This document shows positions 58,096 through 64,000 of a stretch of DNA of 64,000 bases, one piece after another. The notes under the pieces are model-generated. The model was not told the origin of the DNA and did not search any database. It saw only the letters and a program-made list of their open reading frames with translations. This stretch comes from Streptomyces sp. NBC_00539 (lineage in GTDB: Bacteria; Actinomycetota; Actinomycetes; Streptomycetales; Streptomycetaceae), in the NCBI RefSeq assembly GCF_036346105.1, contig NZ_CP107812.1, positions 372,001 to 436,000 of the forward strand, read 5' to 3'. The position numbers and the translations under genes are program-made. Position 1 is the first letter of the stretch. The number at the start of each line of letters is the position of its first letter.

Positions 58096-58836
58096 GTGGC
58101 AGCTGTGGGGTCTCGTCGATTCTGGTTGCGGGTGGGCGTCGTCGCCCTGTTGCTGGCTGCAGTTGCTGTAGCCGTCGCTGTACCTGGTGTGGGCAAGTGG
58201 ATCGTGGCTGCAGTCCTCGCGGGTCTCGCCTCAGCTCTCGGCGGGATCGTGGCTCGTGGCGCCGATAAGGCCATCATGCGTGGTCGAGATGCCGTACTGG
58301 TCCCTACACCGCAAGCTCCGCTCACTGTGCGGACTGAACAGGAGATGATCCTTGTAGGACATGTTGGCCCTCTTCCCGAGGATCTGACAGCGGTGCGTTC
58401 CCTGGACTTGGTGAGCATCCACGAGTGTGTCGTGCGCGTGTTTGTCGAAGCTGCCGTTGATCGTGCTGTGATCCTCACCAAGCTCGACGTGCAGGTGCAG
58501 TCACGTTGCACCCCGCCCCCGATCGGCTACGTGTTCCGGCTGAAGGATGAACTGAACGATTCCTATTTCGAGATTCCAAAGGAGCGTACCTTCGAGGTGG
58601 ATCTCGGCGGTCCAACGCCTGTGGTGAGGCCGGCCGAGGGTGTGCCGGACTTCCCGTACGGGGTCTCGCATCTGGAACCCGAGCGTTTCATCCTGAGGGC
58701 TTCTGCCAGTACGCCAGGAGATTTCAGTTGGCGCGTCGGTGTCCATTGGATTTGCAAGGGCGAGTCAGGGGTCGTCGTCGCTGAGCAGGAAGGACAGCCC
58801 TTCCGACTGGTGAGCCTTGGGCCGTCCGAACTGTGA
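58096..58836 (+). CDS. Membrane protein, transposon cargo
   Basis: A 246-residue protein from GTG 58096, with GGGAGAAG upstream. Two hydrophobic helices near the N-terminus (VGVVALLLAAVAVAVAVPGV, WIVAAVLAGLASALGGIV) are followed by a soluble, beta-rich domain (LDLVSIHECVVRVFVEAAVD, PERFILRASASTPGDFSWRV). No family recognised. It is the only gene between the left end and tniQ and is transcribed convergently to it, so it is the transposon's cargo. Confidence 0.55.
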   Translation: MAAVGSRRFWLRVGVVALLLAAVAVAVAVPGVGKWIVAAVLAGLASALGGIVARGADKAIMRGRDAVLVPTPQAPLTVRTEQEMILVGHVGPLPEDLTAVRSLDLVSIHECVVRVFVEAAVDRAVILTKLDVQVQSRCTPPPIGYVFRLKDELNDSYFEIPKERTFEVDLGGPTPVVRPAEGVPDFPYGVSHLEPERFILRASASTPGDFSWRVGVHWICKGESGVVVAEQEGQPFRLVSLGPSEL

Positions 58837-58898
58837 TCGATAGCCATCTGGCCTTGGTGGGTGGCCTGGGGTGGGCTCGGTGTGGCGGTTTCTGGGCG

Positions 58899-59972
58899 TC
58901 ATCTGGCTCGTTGTCTGCGGCTGGTGGTCTGGGGTGGGGGTGGTTGGTAGCCGAGTTGCGTGAGTTCGATGGTGTCTGGTCGGTGGCCGGGGGTGGGCTT
59001 GGTGTGGTGGCGGTAGGCGGTGGGGTGGTCGGGGTGGCGTGGGGTGTGCCGGATGAAGTGGGAGAGGTCTTCGGGGTAGTAGGTGGGGTCTTGGAGCCAC
59101 CGGCGGTTCAGACTCCGGGCGACGACTTCGTGGAAGGGGTGGGGTTGGCCGGGCCGGGTGCGGTGGTAGCGGGCTGAGGGCCGCCGGACGAGGAGCCCGG
59201 CCAGGGTGATGGTTTCGGGGTAGGTGATCGCTTCGCGGGCCAGGACTTCCCACATGGAGGTGTCCTTCCCGTTGCCGATGAGTCGGGCGCGGGCGGGCCA
59301 GATTCGTTCGGCCTTGGGGGCGTGGCGGCGCCAGTGTTCGGTGAGCCCGGCTGCCTGGGTGATGGCCTCGTCGGCGTCTGGTCCCCAGCGGCGTACCAGC
59401 CGCAGGTGGGCGTGGTGTGCGAGGACGATCTCGGGAGTCTTGTGCAGGAGGACGTGGGTGTGGGGGACGGTCATGTCCTGAAGGGTGTGGGGGCCCAGTG
59501 CCCAGGTGCGGTGCCGGCCGCACACGAGGTGCTGGTGGGGGAGGTAGCGCAGGACGGGGCGGGTTTGCCCGGTGCGGGCGATGGTGCAGTGAGGGCATCC
59601 GGTGACGGCCGGCAGGTCGGAGGGGCGCATGGTGCCGCCTGGACGTGTCGCGGTGGCGGGACCGCGGTCCTGGTGTCCTTGCCAGCAGGGCAGGGCGTGA
59701 GCGAGGTGAGCCTCGGGGATGCCGGTGTACTGGCTGACGCGAGTGCGTGCGCTGGCGTTGAGGTAAAGCTCGGTGGGCGCGTGAGGGCCGTGGATCCGTT
59801 GGCGGTCTGGGGAGATCTTGGGGCGGCGTATGCGCAGCCCGTCGAGGAGCTCGGTCGTGGTGAGGCGGTGCGCCCTGGCGAGGCGTTCGAGGAATGAGGC
59901 GTTGGTTTCGAAGGCCAGGGGCCTGATGGGGAACAGCGCCTGGTGGGACAGGTCCGGCAGCGCTCGGGGCAT
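58899..59972 (-). CDS. tniQ: TniQ-family protein
   Basis: A 357-residue protein. The N-terminal segment LFPIRPLAFETNASFLERLA and zinc-ligand groups (CPHCTIARTGQTRPVLRYLP, HLVCGRHRTWAL) are those of TniQ/TnsD-like target-selection proteins. TniQ bridges a DNA target site and the TniB/TnsC ATPase. ATG 59972 lies two bases before the tniB stop codon region. The long basic, His/Pro-rich C-terminus is probably DNA-binding. Confidence 0.8.
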   Translation of the reverse strand: MPRALPDLSHQALFPIRPLAFETNASFLERLARAHRLTTTELLDGLRIRRPKISPDRQRIHGPHAPTELYLNASARTRVSQYTGIPEAHLAHALPCWQGHQDRGPATATRPGGTMRPSDLPAVTGCPHCTIARTGQTRPVLRYLPHQHLVCGRHRTWALGPHTLQDMTVPHTHVLLHKTPEIVLAHHAHLRLVRRWGPDADEAITQAAGLTEHWRRHAPKAERIWPARARLIGNGKDTSMWEVLAREAITYPETITLAGLLVRRPSARYHRTRPGQPHPFHEVVARSLNRRWLQDPTYYPEDLSHFIRHTPRHPDHPTAYRHHTKPTPGHRPDTIELTQLGYQPPPPQTTSRRQRAR

Positions 59973-59973
59973 G

Positions 59974-60972
59974 TCAGCGCCGCCTTTGGGTGCCGGGGGT
60001 GTGTTCGGCGAGTTCGTCGAGGTCGATGTCGTTGAGGAGCTGCTTGGTGATCTTCTCGGTGCCGTCGAGGATGGCGGCGATCGCTGCTTCCCGTACGAGG
60101 GCGGACAAGCTTCCGATGCGGCCGCCGGTGCGGTGGTGGAGATAGGGGGCGTGCCGGACCAGTGCGCCCTTGTGGTGGGCTTCCAGTCGCAGCGCCTGGT
60201 CCATGCCCTGGATCAGTCCTTCCCAGGCTGTGCGCTGGGCGGGGCTGCCGTGTGGCAGGGGAGGGTTGCGGACGGTCTTGAAGCGGCCGGCGATCTGGGT
60301 GCCGCGGACTCCGGTCAGCAGGGGTGAGGCGTCGAGGGCGACGCCCGCGTAGACGAACGTCGCGGGGATGCGTTCGCTGAGGTGTTTCATCTGGTCGGAG
60401 GTCTCGGCGCCGTTGCGGGTCCGGGTGTTGAGGAGGTGGACGTCGTCGACCAGGACGAGCCGGGTGCCGAGCTGGTGCAGGGTGGCGCAGACGATGTCGG
60501 TGATGCGGGCCTGGTTCATGCTTGTGGTGATGGGCAGGTCGAGGAATCGGGCCAGTTCGGATACGAGCATCTTCGGGGTCGCGGCCGGTGGGACGGACAG
60601 GAACACCACTGGCAGGCGCTCGTCGAGGCCGCCGTGGCGGGCGCGGTCGGCGAGGTGGAAGGACCGGCCGAGCTGCTGCAGGGTGGTGGTCTTTCCGGTG
60701 GTCGGTGGCCCGGAGATCAGCAGCCCTCGCCGGGCGGTGCCGTTGTGCCGCCGGTTGAGGATCATCAGCCGGCGCAGGGTGAGGGAGATCTTGGCCATGA
60801 TGGGGGTGGACAGGATTACGAATCGGGAGTGGTAGTCCAGGCGTTCCTCGGCGTTCCAGGGGCCGGTCCCGGGCAGACATGGTGGTTCGGTGTCGACGAA
60901 CCGTGTCCACTCGCGCCAGGTACTTGGTGACGCGTACGGATCGTCGTGCGTCTCTTGGTCGGCGTCCGTCAC
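59974..60972 (-). CDS. tniB: TniB/TnsC-like transposition ATPase
   Basis: A 332-residue AAA+ protein. Walker A is GPPTTGKTT near residue 86, Walker B is LVLVDDVHLL near residue 168, and sensor and arginine-rich regions follow. It links the target selector to the transposase. GTG 60972 (or 60975) overlaps the tniA stop, with AGGAGG nine bases upstream, showing translational coupling. Confidence 0.85.
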   Translation of the reverse strand: MTDADQETHDDPYASPSTWREWTRFVDTEPPCLPGTGPWNAEERLDYHSRFVILSTPIMAKISLTLRRLMILNRRHNGTARRGLLISGPPTTGKTTTLQQLGRSFHLADRARHGGLDERLPVVFLSVPPAATPKMLVSELARFLDLPITTSMNQARITDIVCATLHQLGTRLVLVDDVHLLNTRTRNGAETSDQMKHLSERIPATFVYAGVALDASPLLTGVRGTQIAGRFKTVRNPPLPHGSPAQRTAWEGLIQGMDQALRLEAHHKGALVRHAPYLHHRTGGRIGSLSALVREAAIAAILDGTEKITKQLLNDIDLDELAEHTPGTQRRR

Positions 60973-63056
60973 CACTGCTGTGCCTCCTGGTGCGCGTCGA
61001 AGATGTTCCACGCCCTGGCCGATACCGCGGCGCCGGCGGCATCCGAGTCGGAGGTGATGCAGGTGTCCCCGTCCGCGGGCGGCAACTGCTCGGCGGCGCC
61101 GTTCGGCGGGTCCGTGTCCGCAGTCCGTCGCCGTGTGCGCGTGGCTCCTGTCCGCTGGCCCGGGACGCTGGCGATACCGGCGGCGCTCGAGCCCCCGGCG
61201 CCTGTGTGGGCGCGGCGCAGGAGTTCGTCCAGGCGGCGGGCGAGGTGTTCTTCGTGTTCGGCCCGGTCTGCGCGCCGTGCCACCACGCTGCGGATGTGCC
61301 GCCAGGTGGTGTCGGTGAACGGCTGCGATACCAACCCTCGGTGGATCCAGTCGGCCTGCGCCCAGCCGTCGGGGAGCCTGACCCAGCACCGCCACGGCTC
61401 GTAGGGGTTGTGGTGGACCTCCCATTTGCCGTCCGCGGCGGTGGAGGGGTGCCGGTGTCCGTTGAGTGCGGGGCCGTCGTAGGTGCGGTGTTCGAATCGG
61501 ATGCCTTCGTCTGTGATCGCGCAGCGCCGGGATGGCAGCAGTTCGGTCCAGTCGGCGCCTGTCAGGGGGACGGGTACGTGTCCGGCGATGCCGGTGAGCG
61601 CGGCCCACATCTCGTTGGGGGTGAGGGTCAGGCGGGGCATGAGCGGGTGCCGTAGCCGCTCGTGGCGGCGTTCCTGCCATCCGCAGACGATCCACTCGTC
61701 CAGCAGGTCCTGCAGCTGGGGCAGGGTCCAGCACGCCTCGTCCTCCACGCTGCTGCCGCGCGCCGCGAGGTGGTTTCCGGTGTATCCGGCGACGTACTGC
61801 GCGAACAGCGTGCCGATCGCCCCGAAGCCGCGCTCCACATGCCCCTTGGCGTACCCGGACGCGGGCGGGCAGGGCTGGACCGAGATCCCCAGGTGCTCGG
61901 CGGCGGCGAGGAAGCAGCGGGAGACGAACACCTTGCCCTGGTCGATGACCACGGTTGAGGGCCGGATCACCGGCCTGGCCGCGGCCCCCTGCACGCGGGC
62001 GTCGATGGAGGCGAGCCGCGTGTAGGGGATGATGGAAGCGGCCATGGACAGGTACTCGGGCCAGTCGGGCCGCATCGACTGCGGCACCAGTGTCTGTGCC
62101 AGCAACACGGCCGCGTCCACTGCCTTGGTGCCTTTCGGGCGCAGAACGGCCGCGGTGATGCTGCGGGTTGCCACGTCCACCGCCATCGTCAGCTCCGGCC
62201 GCCGCGCCTGGCCGTCCTCGCACATGACCATCACGTCCAGCAGGGTGCTGTCCATCATCACCAGTTCCCCAGGCAGCGTCGCGACCGTCGGAGTGAACAC
62301 CGGCACCGGCCGGGATGCCCGCCGCCGATGGCCGGCGGCTGTCAGCGCGAGCTGTTCCTGCTCGGCGACGGAGCGCACCAGCCGGTTGAACGTGGCCACC
62401 GGCGGCACCGCCACTGTTCCGGGCCCGTGGGCGTCTTCGAGTAACCATCCCACCTGGCGCCGCAGCCGGCTCAACGTCCCCGTCGAACGCCCCTGCTGCT
62501 CCTCCAGCGCCCGCTTGATCGCGGCCACCACCCGCGGATCGGCCCGCCCGAACGCGGACCGCTCCCGCGTCAGGCGACCGTCCACGAGACCCCACACCCC
62601 CTGCTCGCGGTAGCGGGCTCGCATCCGGCGCACGGTGGCCACGCTGACCTGCTCTCCGGCCGCGGTCAGCTCGGCGGCCTTGGTCGCCTCGCGCTCGGCA
62701 AGCCCGTACACGGCCGGGTCGTACCCGGGTCGAGACGGCCAGTCCCGGTGGGGCCCGATGTGCCCAGTCTCGACCTCCAGGATGTGCCGCTCCCAGGCCA
62801 GGGCCTTCTCCCGGACCGCGGGCTCAAGCCCGTCCAGCGGGCCGTGTACCGGAACACGCGACCGCCCGGGCCGGCGGGGTTCCAGGACGGCGAAGTCCTG
62901 CGCACCGAGTACTTGGGTGAGCAGCAGCACCTGCACTCTGGAGCCCTCCTCGGCGACCAGTCGGCAGCGCGGCCCGTCCAGACCGGCCAGGACGTGGACG
63001 CCACCGTCGAACCGGATCCGGTCCCCGACTTCCACGACGTCTACCGGACGTTTCAC
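60969..63056 (-). CDS. tniA: TniA/TnsB-like DDE transposase (Mu-type C-terminus)
   Basis: A 695-residue transposase. The N-terminal two thirds include HTH-like regions (ELTAAGEQVSVATVRRMRAR). The catalytic core has MMDST near residue 267 (D), VVIDQGKVF near 371 (D) and KGHVERGFG near 406 (E); the last two acidic residues are about 35 positions apart, as in D,D35E enzymes. A Mu-transposase C-terminal beta barrel follows. GTG 63056 overlaps the TnsA-like stop (GTGA). Confidence 0.85.
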   Translation of the reverse strand: MKRPVDVVEVGDRIRFDGGVHVLAGLDGPRCRLVAEEGSRVQVLLLTQVLGAQDFAVLEPRRPGRSRVPVHGPLDGLEPAVREKALAWERHILEVETGHIGPHRDWPSRPGYDPAVYGLAEREATKAAELTAAGEQVSVATVRRMRARYREQGVWGLVDGRLTRERSAFGRADPRVVAAIKRALEEQQGRSTGTLSRLRRQVGWLLEDAHGPGTVAVPPVATFNRLVRSVAEQEQLALTAAGHRRRASRPVPVFTPTVATLPGELVMMDSTLLDVMVMCEDGQARRPELTMAVDVATRSITAAVLRPKGTKAVDAAVLLAQTLVPQSMRPDWPEYLSMAASIIPYTRLASIDARVQGAAARPVIRPSTVVIDQGKVFVSRCFLAAAEHLGISVQPCPPASGYAKGHVERGFGAIGTLFAQYVAGYTGNHLAARGSSVEDEACWTLPQLQDLLDEWIVCGWQERRHERLRHPLMPRLTLTPNEMWAALTGIAGHVPVPLTGADWTELLPSRRCAITDEGIRFEHRTYDGPALNGHRHPSTAADGKWEVHHNPYEPWRCWVRLPDGWAQADWIHRGLVSQPFTDTTWRHIRSVVARRADRAEHEEHLARRLDELLRRAHTGAGGSSAAGIASVPGQRTGATRTRRRTADTDPPNGAAEQLPPADGDTCITSDSDAAGAAVSARAWNIFDAHQEAQQW

Positions 63057-63850
63057 TGCTCCAGCTCCTTCCGCCGACCGGTTGGCACGGCGGTCACGGG
63101 GGTCTCCTCGCTCAGGGGGCGGTCCCAGGCCATGCTCAGCAGGTCGTTCCAGAGCCCGTGGTAGACGGCCGGCAGTGTGGCGATCGGGTCTCCGAGCCGG
63201 AGTGCACCCTCGCCCAACGTGGTGGGCTTGGCGAACGCTGCGCGCAGCCGGGAGGCGGGGATAGTCACCGAACACCGCGGATGCCGGTAGACCGACAGCC
63301 AGCGCGCATTGGCCAGAACGACCGGATCCGCGGTGTCCGCGAACAGGTGCTCCCAGCCCGCGTCCCGAGCACACGCCCCGACCACCCGCGCCCGGCCAAC
63401 GAGCCGTGCGGACGGTCCGCCGCTCCCGGGGCAGTCCACAAGACGAATGCCCCCGTCAGCCATGCTCACGGCCAGGTCAGGGGCGTGGGTGACGATCCGC
63501 CCCCGCTCCTCCCACACGAACTCCAGGGGACGGCTCACCATGCCCGCCACCTGCGGATTCTGATCCAGCATCATGACCGCGTCCCGCATAGCCGCGCTCC
63601 CGTACCCCACCAGACGGCCGGTGGTCGCTGACCACCACCACCCCGGAGCCAACCGCCGCCCCCGCCGCAGCGGGAAACCACGCACCATCGCGCACTCCAT
63701 GAGGCGCAGCTCCCCGATGGCTGCCCGCCACGGCCTCTGGAGCATGACCCCGTCCGGCCCGACGAACCGCACGTCTACATGGCGCGGATGCACCCCGCCC
63801 CCTCCACCGAACCCAGTGGCCCCCCGAAGGCAAGCCGCCCTTGCGCCCAT
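63053..63850 (-). CDS. TnsA-like endonuclease subunit
   Basis: A 265-residue protein from ATG 63850; an upstream ATG at 63937 would pass through the end repeats. The middle segment (WWWSATTGRLVGYGSAAMRD, PLEFVWEERGRIVTHAPDLA, GGIRLVDCPG) fits the TnsA nuclease core that cuts the 5' strands in cut-and-paste Tn7-type movement. Catalytic positions look plausible but are not certain. It leads the four-gene operon, with the right-end repeats in its promoter region. Confidence 0.65.
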   Translation of the reverse strand: MGARAACLRGATGFGGGGGVHPRHVDVRFVGPDGVMLQRPWRAAIGELRLMECAMVRGFPLRRGRRLAPGWWWSATTGRLVGYGSAAMRDAVMMLDQNPQVAGMVSRPLEFVWEERGRIVTHAPDLAVSMADGGIRLVDCPGSGGPSARLVGRARVVGACARDAGWEHLFADTADPVVLANARWLSVYRHPRCSVTIPASRLRAAFAKPTTLGEGALRLGDPIATLPAVYHGLWNDLLSMAWDRPLSEETPVTAVPTGRRKELEQ

Positions 63851-63858
63851 TGAAGAAG

Positions 63859-63893
63859 GCTCGGTCAACCTGCGCAGTGCGCAGATATACCGA
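63859..63893. repeat. Transposon right-end repeats
   Basis: On the minus strand the region reads TCGGTATATCTGCGCACTGC followed by CAGGTTGACCGAGC. The second word differs from the left-end CAGGTTGACTGAGC by one base, and the first resembles the left-end TCAGTGAATCTGCGCAG. Orientation is inverted relative to the left end. Confidence 0.65.
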
Positions 63894-64000
63894 GCCACAC
63901 GATGTTGTGAAGCACCCTCTGACCAGCCCGAACACACCCCTTAACTCTGCTATTGCCCCCTGGCCTGCAGGAACCCAAGCCGACGACCCGAGCGCAGGGC

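Larger units (their letters stand above)
57755..63925. mobile_element. Tn7/Tn5053-like transposon
   Basis: Four coupled minus-strand genes (TnsA-like, TniA/TnsB-like, TniB/TnsC-like, TniQ) plus one plus-strand cargo gene are enclosed by related end repeats. The left end is at about 57746-57865. The right end is at about 63859-63893, adjacent to tnsA. The exact termini and target duplication could not be fixed by eye, so limits are approximate. Confidence 0.7.

Noticed and set aside
59974-62595. A long frame extending tniB upstream by 540 codons
   Set aside because: The upstream part is Arg/Pro/Gly-rich and overlaps tniA; the coupled GTG at 60972 with AGGAGG is the better start.
1-64000. Streptomyces telomere palindromes
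   Set aside because: No typical terminal palindrome series was seen at either window edge; the window appears internal.

Overview
The window is very GC-rich actinobacterial DNA. Frequent GTG starts, ATGA/GTGA gene overlaps, a WhiB-like protein, and DUF5999-, DUF6233- and DUF6197-type proteins point to Streptomyces or a close relative. No rRNA, tRNA or core metabolic operon was seen. The plasmid gene set (replication, partition, TraB-type transfer, several mobile elements, many decaying genes) suggests a large plasmid or an integrated plasmid-like region. No telomere was recognised, so linear versus circular cannot be decided.

Layout. 1-6.7 kb: accessory genes, namely an APH-like kinase, a PIN/antitoxin pair, an Abi-like protein, a double-frameshifted Mrr-like gene, a CoiA-like protein and a HEPN protein. 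6.7-10.7 kb: probable replication module on the minus strand, with a winged-helix initiator candidate, a DciA/DUF721-like helicase-loader candidate, a 21-codon leader ORF, and a 1.2 kb noncoding leader holding five hairpins with the same loop. 10.7-13.8 kb: a three-gene signalling cassette (HTH-sensor protein, PP2C-UTRA fusion, P-loop kinase). 14-26.5 kb: transfer region with small plasmid genes, a WhiB-like protein, a coiled-coil/membrane/HTH Spd-like protein, membrane proteins and an FtsK/TraB-type DNA translocase. The end of the Spd-like gene carries a dense TGAGAC cluster that looks like a TraB recognition (clt) locus, and a separate small protein duplicates the TraB DNA-binding domain. 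26.7-32.2 kb: a kinase-DnaJ fusion and small accessory genes, including a deoxyribosyltransferase-like and a Nudix protein. 32.1-35.9 kb: parAB with parS-like palindromes, one of them inside parB. 36-37.9 kb: two abutting IS5-like elements. 38.1-41.4 kb: a coupled pair of Mrr-like proteins (one with a degraded active site) and an HNH endonuclease. 41.4-45.8 kb: decayed DNA with a parB-derived gene carrying its own palindromes, pentapeptide-repeat remnants, a secreted protein and small DUF genes. 46-52.8 kb: ATP-dependent DNA ligase, a coupled operon of small protein, ECF-like sigma factor and TPR/IclR fusion, then an XRE membrane regulator. 53-57.7 kb: a lamin-tail secreted protein, sparse DNA, and an ImmA/IrrE-XRE protein with its partner. 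57.75-63.93 kb: a Tn7/Tn5053-like transposon with tnsA-like, tniA, tniB and tniQ genes, matching end repeats and one membrane-protein cargo gene.

How it fits together. Initiator plus DciA-like loader would start replication. ParA/ParB acting on the palindromes would give stable inheritance. The TraB-like translocase, Spd-like proteins and TGAGAC cluster would give double-stranded DNA transfer between hyphae. The remainder is a mixture of defence-like, signalling and mobile cargo.
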